NCBI RefSeq assembly: GCF_023370075.1
Contig: NZ_CP097149.1
Coordinates: 2,912,001 to 2,976,000 of the forward strand
Length of the DNA stretch: 64,000 nucleotides
Source: Deinococcus sp. QL22
Lineage (GTDB): Bacteria > Deinococcota > Deinococci > Deinococcales > Deinococcaceae
Direction of reading: 5' to 3'
Of this stretch, positions 33,270-42,565 are shown in pieces. The position numbers were made by a program, and so were the translations under genes. The notes under the pieces were generated by a model, which saw nothing but the letters and a program-made list of their open reading frames with translations, was not told the origin of the DNA and ran no database searches. The stretch's first letter is position 1; each line of letters begins with the position of its first letter.

Positions 33270-35558
33270 GTGACTTACAGCAATAACCGAAACAACCGCA
33301 ATAAACGCCCCAATTCACGGAAGGCGGCCCCTACCGGCGCGAACCGCTGGACGGGTCTGCTTCTCCTCCTGGCCCTGCTGGGCAGCTTGCTGTACATCTG
33401 GCGGCCCTGGGAACACCGTAACAACCTCTGGACGGTCTGGAACGACCAATATCAATTTATTACGCTGGGCCTCGACCTGAAAGGCGGCCTGAGAATCGAA
33501 CTGGCCCCCGAAAGCGGCACCGCCACCCGCGAAGACCTCGACCGCGTAAAAACGGTGATCGAGAACCGAATTAATGCGCTGGGCGTGGCCGAACCCACGG
33601 TAACGGTCAGCGGCGGCAAGCGCGTGGTCGTGGAGATTCCCGGAGCCACGCCCGCCGTGCAGCAGCGTGCCCGTGAGATCATTCAGCGCACCGCCCGCCT
33701 AGAATTCCGAATCGTGCAGCAGGGCGCACAGCCCGACGCCGCATTGCAGGCCAGCAACCCCCGTTCGGGCGGCTACACGCTGGCGCAACTGGGGCCAGTC
33801 GAGGCCACGGGCGAAGTGATCGCCAACGCCTCTTCGGCCACCGATCCTCAGTCGGGGCAATGGCTGGTCACCTTCCAGAACACCGATAAGGGCGCGGCCA
33901 CCTTTGGCGAATTTACGGGCAAAAACGTGCAACGCCTGATGGCGGTTGTGCTGGATGACCAGATTCAGAGTGTGGCCACTATTCAGCAGCGCCTGTTCCG
34001 TGACGTGCAGATCAGCGGCAACTTTACGCCTGAAGAAGCCAGCCAGTTGGCGCTGGTACTGAAATCAGGTGCCCTGCCCATCAAGATCAAAACCGAAGCC
34101 GAACGCGCCATCGGGCCAACGCTGGGCGCCGACGCCATTCGCAGCGGCGCAATTGCCGCGCTGGTGGGCATCGGGCTGGTGTTCGTCATGCTGTTTTTTT
34201 ATTACGGCCTGTGGTTCGGCCTCGTGGGCGCATTGGGCCTGCTGTTTTCCAGCATCGTCATTCTGGGCCTGCTGGGCGGGCTGGGTTCCACCCTCACGCT
34301 GCCCGGTATCGCCGGACTGGTGCTGACCATCGGCGCGGCAGTCGACGGCAACGTCATTTCCTTCGAGCGTATCAAGGAAGAACTGTACAAAGGCAAAGGC
34401 ATCAAAAATTCGATCGGAGTGGGCTACGAACACTCCACACTGACCATTCTGGACGTCAACGCCTCGCATTTGCTGTCGGCTCTGGCGCTTTACAACTATT
34501 CCAGCGGGCCAGTCAAAGGCTTTGCCGTCACGCTGATGATCGGTGTGGTCGCGTCTACGTTCTCTAACCTGCTGTTTGCCAAATGGGGCATGGAATGGCT
34601 CGCCAAGCGCAAGCCCAATATGACCGCGCCGCAGTGGATCAAACCCACCAACATCAACTTCATCAAAGCCGCGCCGATTATTACCACTATCAGCGTGTTG
34701 TTGGCCATTGCGGGCAGCATCGTGCTGGCCAACAAGGGCTTAAATTACGGCGTGGACTTTACCAGCGGCACCACACTGGCCATCAAAACCAGCAGTGCCA
34801 CCTCCACCGAGCAGGTTCGCAACGCCGTTGCAGGCGCAGGGCTGGGCAAAGTGACGGCCCAAAATGCCAGCATTCAGCGCGACATTACCCCTAGCGTCAG
34901 CGGCGCAACCTACACCATCAAGGTGCCGCAACTGACCAGCACCGAGGTGCAGACCCTCACCGGGGCCATCGTCAAACTGCCGCAGGGCGAAGTGCAGTCC
35001 AGCGAAACGGTGGGGCCAGCGGTAGGTAAAGAACTCACCGACAACACCATCAAGGCCGTGCTGCTGGGCCTCGGCCTGATTCTGATCTACGTGGGCTTCC
35101 GCTTCGACTTCATCATGGGTCTGGGCAGTATCGTGGCCGTCCTGCACGACGTGGCCATCGTCATGGGGCTGTATTCGTTGCTGGGGCTGGAGTTTACGAT
35201 TGCCAGCGTCGCGGCGCTCCTGACCCTGATCGGCTATTCGCTCAACGATTCCATCATCGTGTCTGACCGAATCCGCGAGAATATCCGCGAAATGCGGGGC
35301 AAAAGCTACCGCGACATCGTGAATACGTCGATCAACCAGACGCTTTCGCGCACCGTCATGACTTCGGTGGCCACCATGCTGCCGCTCGTCAGCCTGCTGA
35401 TTTTCGGCGGCCCCGTGCTGCGCGACTTCAGCATGGTCTTGCTGGTGGGCATCCTCATCGGCACCTATTCCAGCATCTACATCGTGGCCCCGCTGGTGGT
35501 CTACTTTGAAGAATGGAACCGCAAACGCAAGATCAGGCCCGACGCTGTAAAGGCGTAA
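33270..35558 (+). CDS. secDF: Fused protein translocase subunit SecDF
   Basis: Membrane protein that uses the proton gradient to help SecYEG export. The 762-residue product joins SecD (LGLDLKGGLRIELAPE, about residues 69-84, and the large periplasmic domain) to SecF (second half, GVDFTSGTTLAI). Each half has six predicted membrane segments. GTG at 33270 with AGGAG 9 bases upstream is the start. The frame stays open back to 32850, but that part is Arg/Ala/Gly noise over another gene. It ends in a strong terminator. Confidence 0.95.
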   Translation: MTYSNNRNNRNKRPNSRKAAPTGANRWTGLLLLLALLGSLLYIWRPWEHRNNLWTVWNDQYQFITLGLDLKGGLRIELAPESGTATREDLDRVKTVIENRINALGVAEPTVTVSGGKRVVVEIPGATPAVQQRAREIIQRTARLEFRIVQQGAQPDAALQASNPRSGGYTLAQLGPVEATGEVIANASSATDPQSGQWLVTFQNTDKGAATFGEFTGKNVQRLMAVVLDDQIQSVATIQQRLFRDVQISGNFTPEEASQLALVLKSGALPIKIKTEAERAIGPTLGADAIRSGAIAALVGIGLVFVMLFFYYGLWFGLVGALGLLFSSIVILGLLGGLGSTLTLPGIAGLVLTIGAAVDGNVISFERIKEELYKGKGIKNSIGVGYEHSTLTILDVNASHLLSALALYNYSSGPVKGFAVTLMIGVVASTFSNLLFAKWGMEWLAKRKPNMTAPQWIKPTNINFIKAAPIITTISVLLAIAGSIVLANKGLNYGVDFTSGTTLAIKTSSATSTEQVRNAVAGAGLGKVTAQNASIQRDITPSVSGATYTIKVPQLTSTEVQTLTGAIVKLPQGEVQSSETVGPAVGKELTDNTIKAVLLGLGLILIYVGFRFDFIMGLGSIVAVLHDVAIVMGLYSLLGLEFTIASVAALLTLIGYSLNDSIIVSDRIRENIREMRGKSYRDIVNTSINQTLSRTVMTSVATMLPLVSLLIFGGPVLRDFSMVLLVGILIGTYSSIYIVAPLVVYFEEWNRKRKIRPDAVKA

Positions 35559-35569
35559 GGCACCAAGAG

Positions 35570-35603
35570 AGAGAGGCGCACCCGTGATGAGGTGCGCCTC
35601 TCT
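35570..35603. terminator. Bidirectional terminator after secDF
   Basis: AGAGAGGCGCACC (35570-35582) and GGTGCGCCTCTCT (35591-35603) form a perfect 13-bp stem with an 8-base loop, between convergent genes. Confidence 0.85.
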
Positions 35604-35620
35604 TCTTCGTTGTTACCGCT

Positions 35621-35953
35621 CTACTTCACCTTCACCAATTTACTGACCGGCTGTTTTTTCACCCACTTCACAAATTTGATGACGCCTTCGTTTTCGCTCA
35701 GGGCTTCGAGGGTGCTGTACGGCCCCGACAGGTCGGCGTTGGAAAAGGTGCTGTGAACGTAGCCGTGACAGGCCGAGCACAGGCCGACCGTGGGCAAATC
35801 CTGCACCTTCATTCCCTTGCGGCGGCCTTGCAGCACGGGCATCAGGTGGTGTTGGGTCAGCGCAGGCGTTTCGCGGTGACACAGAGCACACACCAACGGT
35901 TCGGCTTCGGGGAGAGGTTCGGGCCAAGTGGATTCGGAGTTGCGGCGGGCCAT
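35621..35953 (-). CDS. HNH-nuclease-like zinc-binding protein
   Basis: A 110-residue protein with a CxxC (CALC, residues 22-25), the HNH-type dyad LTQHHLMPV (His35/His36), and a second CxxC LCSACHGYVHSTFSN. This is the arrangement of small HNH/ZF folds found in nucleases, but it could also be a non-catalytic zinc protein. ATG at 35953 lies 6 bases after TACTCT (leaderless), which is better than the frame's earlier start at 35995. It converges on secDF. Confidence 0.78.
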   Translation of the reverse strand: MARRNSESTWPEPLPEAEPLVCALCHRETPALTQHHLMPVLQGRRKGMKVQDLPTVGLCSACHGYVHSTFSNADLSGPYSTLEALSENEGVIKFVKWVKKQPVSKLVKVK

Positions 35954-36034
35954 AGGTGCAGAGTACGGCACCGGGGCGAAAAAAGAGCGGCGCACTCAGA
36001 CGAGCAACGCCGCTTTATAGACTGTTTCTCCGCC

Positions 36035-36793
36035 TTAAACCAACGTATTGCGCCCGCGCCGTGCAGAAGCCGCGCCGCCCAACACGACCACCAACGCCGC
36101 AGCCAACGCTACTGCTATGACCACCGTATTCACTTCTGGGCGGGCCGCGTACACGCCGTAGAACGCCCACAGCAGCACCACAGCAAACGCATAATCGCGG
36201 AAGCGGGCGAGGAAAAACACGCCGATCAGGGCGGCGATGACCAGCAAGACTGCTGACCACGCCTGTGCGCCTAAACCGAGTGCGCCCTGCGTAACACCTG
36301 CGCTGACCAAGAAGGCAGTGATATTGGCAATGGTCGCCACGCTGATCCAGCCCAGATACAGGCTAGTGGGAAGTTGAAGCGTCAGGACTTCTGCGCCCTG
36401 TGGTTTCAGGCCGCGCACTGTGAGATACAGCCAGATCAGGCTCGCCAGCAGCGCCAGCATGATGACCACGCTCAGCCCAAAATTCAGGCTCTGGAAGGCA
36501 AACAGCCACGCTACGTTCAGCAGATTGCCGAGCAGGAAGGGCCAGAACAAACGGTCATGGCGCAGGCCACGCTGGGCAGGCAAGGCCTGATACACGGCAA
36601 ACGCCAGCAAGCCCAGGAAGATGTGCCCCCAGATGGCGAAGGTCAGGCCAGCGGGCGTAAACGCGTTGGGCAGGCTGTCGCTGATGTCGCCGTTGCTGTT
36701 GCCGAACAGGGGCAGGGCGTTGCTGAGGTAATTCATCACCAGGGTCAGAATTGTGGCGGCTAAGAGTGTGAGTTGTCTGGGAAGTCCGGTCAT
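36035..36793 (-). CDS. TspO/MBR-related membrane protein
   Basis: A 252-residue integral membrane protein with about seven hydrophobic segments. The run PNAFTPAGLTFAIWGHIFLGLLAF (split around residues 42-65) and NLLNVAWLFAFQSLNFGLSVVIML are like the TspO/MBR-related group often called tryptophan-rich sensory proteins, which bind porphyrins or other small ligands. Two or three extra helices follow the core. TACGAT 6 bases before the ATG suggests a leaderless transcript. Family call moderate, ligand unknown. Confidence 0.6.
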   Translation of the reverse strand: MTGLPRQLTLLAATILTLVMNYLSNALPLFGNSNGDISDSLPNAFTPAGLTFAIWGHIFLGLLAFAVYQALPAQRGLRHDRLFWPFLLGNLLNVAWLFAFQSLNFGLSVVIMLALLASLIWLYLTVRGLKPQGAEVLTLQLPTSLYLGWISVATIANITAFLVSAGVTQGALGLGAQAWSAVLLVIAALIGVFFLARFRDYAFAVVLLWAFYGVYAARPEVNTVVIAVALAAALVVVLGGAASARRGRNTLV

Positions 36794-36861
36794 GGGCGCA
36801 TCGTAAACAGTAGTAACTGTCTGGGGCTGTCAGAAAGGGCAAGATTCGGGGTAAGGACAGT

Positions 36862-37638
36862 TTAAGGAATCTTGATGAACCCGCTGCGGCGTAGGCCGAC
36901 GCTGAATGCTGCCGCCGCCAAAGGCACGAACGAGCGAGATTGCCGCCCCAGCAGGCCCAACGCCAGCGCACCCGCTGCCAGTTGCCGGGTCAATCGAATC
37001 TGATCATCGTTCAGCTTGTGACCACCTTGATCGGCCTGGCTGGAAATTCGTTCGGGGGCGATGAGGGTGGCAGCCAAGCCCAACGCGGCGAGGCTCAGCA
37101 GATCGGCGGCGGCGCTCCGGCCCTGCCCTGGTCGCAGTGCAGGCGAGAGGGCGGGGGCCAACGTCAGAGCCGCCACTTGGGGCTGGACTTTGCCTGACAG
37201 CAGCAAAGCCAAACCGGGCACGAAGGCCGAGAACCTCTCCCCTGTCAGGGCGGCCAAACCCGCCTGCACACCCAAGGCCGCCTCGTCTGCTGGGGTAGGT
37301 GTTTGCCCGGTGGTGCCCGCCAGCACACGCAGGCCGCTCATTACACTGACTCCGGCTAAGGGGTTGACCGAGCCGCCGAACAGGGCCACCACTGCGGCCA
37401 GGGGTAGGGCAGCGTTGGCGGTATCAGGATGATCAGGGTCAAGCTCGCGGGCGGTGGCCCAGGCGGTAAATCCGGCTCCGCCAATGCCAAGGCTGGCAGG
37501 CCAACTGCGCCCAGACAGCCGCGCCGCAACGACGCCCACCAGCAGTCCGGCCACAGCAAAGCGGTTGGAAGGCACAGACGGGTCAATCGGGCGGGCCAAC
37601 GCGGATTTAGGCGGCATGGACGATGCGGGAGCTGACAT
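36862..37638 (-). CDS. Membrane protein of unknown function
   Basis: I do not recognise the family. The 258-residue product is rich in Ala, Leu and Gly with several weakly hydrophobic segments (about residues 26-46, 74-100, 128-146, 155-190 and 215-250) and a short polar N-terminus. There is no motif for transport or catalysis. TAGCTT 5 bases before the ATG fits a leaderless start. It lies between argJ and the TspO-like gene on the same strand with small gaps. Confidence 0.65.
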   Translation of the reverse strand: MSAPASSMPPKSALARPIDPSVPSNRFAVAGLLVGVVAARLSGRSWPASLGIGGAGFTAWATARELDPDHPDTANAALPLAAVVALFGGSVNPLAGVSVMSGLRVLAGTTGQTPTPADEAALGVQAGLAALTGERFSAFVPGLALLLSGKVQPQVAALTLAPALSPALRPGQGRSAAADLLSLAALGLAATLIAPERISSQADQGGHKLNDDQIRLTRQLAAGALALGLLGRQSRSFVPLAAAAFSVGLRRSGFIKIP

Positions 37639-37710
37639 AGCCCAAGCTACTCCCCGGACGGTTTGGTGTGGGGGCGCGTGAGTGTTGACTCAATAATGGC
37701 CCCCGCCCAC

Positions 37711-38859
37711 TTACGTCGTGTATTCGGCGTTGATACTTACATATTCGGCGCTGAGGTCGCAGCCCCATGCTTCTCCTGCCGCGCTGCCCACGCCCAAGTC
37801 GACGTCAAAAATCACTTCATCGGCCTTCATGCTGGCACTGACGGTTTCCGCGTCGTAGGGCAGTGGGCGGCCTGCGAAGACGGGCGTACCCTGCACCGAT
37901 ACCGCCATTTTTTCTATGTTCACGGCGGCACCGCTGCGGCCCACGGCCATAATCACGCGGCCCCAGTTCGGGTCGTTGCCGTGCAGAGCGCTTTTCAGCA
38001 GCGGACTGACACAGCAGGTACGGGCGGCGGCGAGGGCTTCGGCTTCGGTGCCGGCTCCGGTTACGCGCACGGTCAGCAGCTTGGTGGCCCCCTCGCCATC
38101 GGCGGCGATCTGGCGGGCGAGATCGCGCATGACGCCTTCCAGCGCGGCCAGAAACTCGGCGCTGTCTACCGCCCCGGCTTGCCCGTTGGCCAGCACGAGG
38201 GCCATGTCGTTGGTGCTGGTGTCACCGTCTACGGTCACGGCATTGAAGGTGCGGTTCACGATGCCCCCAAAAGCCGTCCGCAGCGCCGTTTGGTCGACCT
38301 GCGCGTCGGTGAACGCGAACGCGAACATGGTCGCCATATCGGGGTGAATCATGCCGCTGCCTTTAGCGGTGCCCACGATGGTTGCGCCTGTAGACAGCGT
38401 GACCAACACCGTTTTGGGCACCAGGTCGGTGGTCATGATGGCGGCGGCAAAGGAACCGGCTTCCGGTGACAGGTCTTCGGGCAGATGTTCCACGCCGCTC
38501 AGCACTTTGTCCATCGGCAGTAAGTGGCCGATGATGCCGGTGCTGGCGGTCAGCACGGCGTCCTGATCCACGTTCAGCACGCTGCCGAGCGCGTCGGCAA
38601 TATCGGCATTATCGCCCGCCCCGCGTTTGCCTGTGGCGGCGTTGGCGTTTCCGGCATTAACCACGAGGGCACGCACGGGGCCGCCCGCTGCATACACTTC
38701 ACGGTTGCGCGTCACGCACGCGGCGGCGGTGGTACTGCGCGTGCCCGCGAACGCCCATACACAGTCTGCGTCCGACACTACGCAACTCAAATCCGTTTTG
38801 CCACTCGGCTTGATGCCCGCCGCAATGGCCGCCGCCTGAAACCCCTTGGGAAACTGCAT
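37711..38859 (-). CDS. argJ: Bifunctional glutamate N-acetyltransferase/ornithine acetyltransferase
   Basis: Arginine-pathway enzyme that moves the acetyl group from N-acetylornithine to glutamate. The 382-residue precursor cleaves itself before the nucleophile Thr177 in HPDMATMFAF; upstream KGSGMIHPDM and later STNDMALVLANGQAG are typical. The N-terminus FQAAAIAAGIKPSGKTDL is normal. TACACT 7 bases before the ATG suggests a leaderless mRNA. No other arg gene is nearby. Whether it also makes acetylglutamate from acetyl-CoA cannot be read here. Confidence 0.96.
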   Translation of the reverse strand: MQFPKGFQAAAIAAGIKPSGKTDLSCVVSDADCVWAFAGTRSTTAAACVTRNREVYAAGGPVRALVVNAGNANAATGKRGAGDNADIADALGSVLNVDQDAVLTASTGIIGHLLPMDKVLSGVEHLPEDLSPEAGSFAAAIMTTDLVPKTVLVTLSTGATIVGTAKGSGMIHPDMATMFAFAFTDAQVDQTALRTAFGGIVNRTFNAVTVDGDTSTNDMALVLANGQAGAVDSAEFLAALEGVMRDLARQIAADGEGATKLLTVRVTGAGTEAEALAAARTCCVSPLLKSALHGNDPNWGRVIMAVGRSGAAVNIEKMAVSVQGTPVFAGRPLPYDAETVSASMKADEVIFDVDLGVGSAAGEAWGCDLSAEYVSINAEYTT

Positions 38860-39269
38860 GGGAAGGAGTGTAGAGCAAGGGCGCGGGGCGGTTGCGGGGG
38901 CTGGTCAGATCGTCAATCCTGGGATCAATCCTGCGAAAAATAGATGTATTGGTGAAGCAGGGGGCGAATCAAGGTATCTGCGGAGTTGTGCCATGACAAT
39001 GCCAAACACAGGCTCGCCTTGCTTGCGCGGAACCGCTAACCCCATCACTATAATCGTCCCGCGAGTTTCTAACTTGGCGCAGAGGACGAAACTCCGACGC
39101 TCACTTCGCCCTCTAAGTCGGAAAGCCGCACCATCAATACCCAACCTCACCCAGTCAGAACAAATTGATCGGTGACGTAGCCGTAAGCGTGAGGGAGCTG
39201 CACAGGCCGATCATACGTGTCAAGTCACCAAGAAATCCGCCCCTGACGCGCCCTATACTCGCCCCCAAC
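38860..39269. other. Gene-free region between argJ and the GMC oxidoreductase
   Basis: A divergent intergenic stretch of about 410 bp. An 81-codon minus-strand frame at 38905-39150 exists, but it has no ribosome site, promoter or recognisable pattern. I see no RNA gene or strong repeat. TATACT at 39254-39259 is the likely promoter element of the gene to the right. Confidence 0.45.
39254..39259 (+). promoter_or_regulatory. -10 element of the GMC oxidoreductase gene
   Basis: TATACT lies 10 bases before the ATG at 39270, giving a transcript with almost no leader. Confidence 0.5.
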
Positions 39270-40862
39270 ATGACAACCCAGACCGGAGCAACTGACTTGC
39301 GGGCAGACGTGATTATCGTGGGGGCGGGTTCGGGTGGCTGCGTGCTGGCGCGGCGGTTGCTGGATGCCGGGGCACGGGTGCTGCTGCTGGAGGCGGGCGG
39401 CTCCGACACCCAACCCGGCACCGGCCTGCTGATCCGTGCGCCCGCCGCCTTTCCCAAACTGTTCAAAACGGGCGTGGACTGGGCCTTCGACACCGTGGAG
39501 CAGCCCCATGCGGGCGGGCGGCGCTTTTACTGGCCGCGTGGCAAGGTGCTGGGCGGCAGCAGCGCCATCAATGCCACCATCTATATTCGTGGATCGAAGG
39601 CCGATTTTGACGGCTGGGGCGAAGGCTGGCGCTGGGATGATGTGCTGCCCGCCTTCCGCAGCATCGAAAAGTTTACGGGCGAGGCGGGTGAGTTTCGGGG
39701 TGACGCTGGGGAATTGGCGGTGGGCCACCGGGCCGCGTCGCATGACCTGAGCCACGCCTTCGTGCAGGCGGCGAGCGGCGTGCTGGGCGTGCCAGCCATG
39801 TCCAGTTTCAATCACGGCACGCTGGAGGGCGCGGGCATTCTGGAAAGCAACCACCACCGGGGCGAGCGGCAAAGTGCGTTCCGGGCGTTCCTGCGGCCTG
39901 TGATGAATCATCCGAATCTGACGGTGCTGACCGGGGCACGGGTGCTGGAACTGCTCTGGGAAGGCAAGCGGGCGGTGGGTGTGCGTTTGCGCTGGCGGGG
40001 GCGCACGCTGGACGCCCCGGCGGGGGGCGTGGTGCTGGCGGCGGGCGCGGTACAAACGCCGCAACTGCTGATGCTGTCGGGCGTGGGGCCAAAAGAGGAA
40101 CTGACGCGGCACGGCATCAGTGTGCGCGTGAATCTGCCGGGCGTGGGCGGAGGCCTTCAGGATCATCTGGCCGTGCCCGTCATCTTCCGGTCAAAGGTGC
40201 AATCGCTGGATGGAGGCTCGGAGGGGGCCGCCTTCGCGCAATGGTTGCTGAACCGCACCGGGCCGCTCGCCAGCAATGTTGCCGAGGCCAGTGCGTTCGT
40301 GCGTTCTGGGCCGGACTTGCAACACGCCGATTTGCAATATCACTTCGGCCCGGCCTATTTCCGCGATCACGGGTTTCAGCGGGCAGACGGCTGGCATTTT
40401 TCGGTTGGCCCGGTGCTGGTAGAGCCGTACAGCAGTGGGCGCATCGGCCTCATCAGTGCTGACCCGTTGGCCGCGCCGCGCATAGACCCGCGCTACCTCA
40501 GCGATGGGCGCGATCTGCGGGCGCTGGTGTCAGGCGTGCGGCAGGCGCGCGACATTGGGGCGGGTGAGGGCTTGCGGCAGATGAACACAGGCGAGGTCTT
40601 GCCGGGCAACGCAGCGACTTCTGATACAGAGTTGGCCGAGTATGTGCGGCAGGAATGCGCCACTCTGTATCATCCGGTGGGAACAGCGGCGCTGGGGGAT
40701 GGAGACGACGCGGTGGTCGACCGGAGGCTGGCAGTGCGGGACACGCAGGGGTTGTGGGTAGCCGACGCGTCCGTGATGCCGCGCATCATTCATGCCAATA
40801 CCAACGCCACGAGCATGATGATTGGGGCACGGGCCGCCAAATTTGTAGGTAAAAACAGCTGA
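39270..40862 (+). CDS. GMC family FAD-dependent oxidoreductase (choline dehydrogenase-like)
   Basis: A 530-residue flavoprotein. The FAD-binding start is VIIVGAGSGGCVLARRLLDAG (residues 15-35) with LLLEAGG, then GMC signature 1 (GRRFYWPRGKVLGGSSAINA, about 86-105). The catalytic pair is the His in LYHPVGTAALG and the His-Asn in IIHANTNATSMMIG. It oxidises a primary alcohol, but choline specificity is not proven since many paralogues act on other alcohols. The frame is open upstream, but ATG at 39270 fits the family and a TATACT box. Confidence 0.92.
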   Translation: MTTQTGATDLRADVIIVGAGSGGCVLARRLLDAGARVLLLEAGGSDTQPGTGLLIRAPAAFPKLFKTGVDWAFDTVEQPHAGGRRFYWPRGKVLGGSSAINATIYIRGSKADFDGWGEGWRWDDVLPAFRSIEKFTGEAGEFRGDAGELAVGHRAASHDLSHAFVQAASGVLGVPAMSSFNHGTLEGAGILESNHHRGERQSAFRAFLRPVMNHPNLTVLTGARVLELLWEGKRAVGVRLRWRGRTLDAPAGGVVLAAGAVQTPQLLMLSGVGPKEELTRHGISVRVNLPGVGGGLQDHLAVPVIFRSKVQSLDGGSEGAAFAQWLLNRTGPLASNVAEASAFVRSGPDLQHADLQYHFGPAYFRDHGFQRADGWHFSVGPVLVEPYSSGRIGLISADPLAAPRIDPRYLSDGRDLRALVSGVRQARDIGAGEGLRQMNTGEVLPGNAATSDTELAEYVRQECATLYHPVGTAALGDGDDAVVDRRLAVRDTQGLWVADASVMPRIIHANTNATSMMIGARAAKFVGKNS

Positions 40863-40957
40863 ATCAGGGTGTCAGTTGACTGAATTTTGATGGCAATCGC
40901 ACGTTCCTCACCTGCGATTCATGAGGAGGCTGGCCGGGTTGGGTAGGGTAGTGAGAC

Positions 40958-41470
40958 ATGAAGCACGCGCTCCTCTCCCTGACCCTGATGATGGGCCTCG
41001 CGTTCGCCGCGCCCGTCAACCTTCCTAATCTACCTGTAACGGTAGAGCCGAACGCCAAACTTGCAGAGCTGAACCAGTCGTTCCTCCAGAGTACGTTCCC
41101 TAATCCGGCCACCCGCCCGGCCTATGTGTTTATTACCGAAGACCGCAAAGTCACTGTGGCCTTTGAATGGCGCGAAAGCCGACTGGCCGCTAACGAAATA
41201 GAGGGCCTGGTCGCGCAGTTTCCCGCTGTGATTCGCTCTCAGGTCACGGGGATCAAGTCGCTGAAAGCCAACCTGATGCAATTTGGCGGTGGGTCGTGGG
41301 CACAGTTCGTGTTTACCACACCCGGCAAAGGTGACGATCAGCGCCGTGAACTGTTGGTAACGAGTGCGGGCAGCCGGATGCTCGTCGTGACCATTTCCGG
41401 CAATGTGAAGGACTACAGTAGAAATGAAGCTGTGGTGCGGAATCTGGCGAACAGCATCCGCGTCAACTAA
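40958..41470 (+). CDS. Secreted protein of unknown function
   Basis: A 170-residue product with a short signal peptide (HALLSLTLMMGLAFA, probable cut before APVN). The mature part has an alternating beta pattern (AYVFITEDRKVTVAFEW, AQFVFTTPGKGDDQRRELLVTS, MLVVTISGNVKDYS) and the end NEAVVRNLANSIRVN, like small stress-type periplasmic domains. I do not recognise a named family. It stands alone between the GMC gene and the kinase. Confidence 0.75.
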   Translation: MKHALLSLTLMMGLAFAAPVNLPNLPVTVEPNAKLAELNQSFLQSTFPNPATRPAYVFITEDRKVTVAFEWRESRLAANEIEGLVAQFPAVIRSQVTGIKSLKANLMQFGGGSWAQFVFTTPGKGDDQRRELLVTSAGSRMLVVTISGNVKDYSRNEAVVRNLANSIRVN

Positions 41471-41719
41471 GGTTGAGTGTGGCATCGAGGCCTGCTTCAG
41501 CGTCGGGGCGGCTAGTTCGGTCTCTCTGGCGTAGGCTTCACGCATCCTCTAATTTTGGTTCACCCTACATTTTGTGACCGTATATCTTCCTCACTGAACG
41601 AGCTTGATGGGTCTGCCAAGAACTTGTGTATCCGCAATCCTACGGTTGAAAGCGGTACAGACTGTTGAACTGGGCAGTGTGCTACTACCATGTACATTTT
41701 TCGTGGTTAAATAGAACGA

Positions 41720-42565
41720 GTGTTAGATTTATCTGGTTCGCAACCTATCCAAACCCCGCGCACTATTGCAGCGCGGGGCGGTGTCCTGAGCGAAATAGGC
41801 GAGTGGCGCGGCCAGAGTGTCTTTGTCAAGACCCTGCTCACTTCTGATCCTGATGTTCGCGAGCGCTTTAAGCATGAGGGCCAGATTGCCGCCATGCTCG
41901 AACACCCGTTGGTCGTGCCGCTGCTGGCACGAACACCCACCCAATTGCTGTTCCCCTTTATTCCCGGCGGCACGTTGCGGGATCTGGCACTCTGCGGCCC
42001 CATGTCAGCAGATGAGGCGAGCGCGGTAGCGATGGGCGTGCTGCACGCCACGGCCCACCTCCACTCGCGGGGCGTTACGCACCAAGACTTGAAGCCGGAA
42101 AATGTATTGCTGATGCGCGGGCCAGTGCGGGCAGCCTCGGTGCGGGTCATCGACTTCGGCATGAGCCACGCCCTTAGCCTGCCCCTCGACATTCACAGCG
42201 GCACCCGGATGGGCACGCCGCATTTTATGGCTCCAGAACAGTTTAAAGGCGTGCGCGGCGACCCCCGCAGCGACCTGTATTCGGTGGCCGTGCTGATGTT
42301 CGACTGTTTGGCCGGACATCCGCCCTACGAAGACGCACTGGGGTGGCTGGTGGGCATCCACGAGCGCCGCGCCGCCTTGCCCGGCCCGCCCGAACTGCAT
42401 CCGGTGATGTTGGCGGCCCTTGACCGTAACCCCAGTGGCCGCCAAAACAGCGCCGCCGAGATGCTGCAACAACTCTGCGCGGTTCGGCGGCAGTTGGGCT
42501 TTTCGGTCAGTGGGCCTTATGAGACAGCGCTGACCCAAGGCGACACGGTAGGAGAAACCGCTTGA
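41720..42565 (+). CDS. Serine/threonine protein kinase
   Basis: A 281-residue cytosolic Hanks-type kinase without membrane or sensor domains. The ATP lysine is Lys37 in VFVKTL; the glycine loop is short and weak (AARGGVLSEIG). The catalytic loop is HQDLKPEN with Asp123 (HRD changed to HQD), the DFG is at residues 145-147, followed by GTPHFMAPEQF and DLYSVAVLMFDCLAGHPPYED. The start is GTG. Its TGA overlaps the TTG start of holA, so the kinase and a clamp-loader subunit are translationally coupled, an unusual pairing. Confidence 0.9.
   Translation: MLDLSGSQPIQTPRTIAARGGVLSEIGEWRGQSVFVKTLLTSDPDVRERFKHEGQIAAMLEHPLVVPLLARTPTQLLFPFIPGGTLRDLALCGPMSADEASAVAMGVLHATAHLHSRGVTHQDLKPENVLLMRGPVRAASVRVIDFGMSHALSLPLDIHSGTRMGTPHFMAPEQFKGVRGDPRSDLYSVAVLMFDCLAGHPPYEDALGWLVGIHERRAALPGPPELHPVMLAALDRNPSGRQNSAAEMLQQLCAVRRQLGFSVSGPYETALTQGDTVGETA

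Noticed and set aside
38905..39150. 81-codon minus-strand frame between argJ and the GMC gene
   Set aside because: No start signal, odd composition and no recognisable pattern; kept only as a note on the gap.
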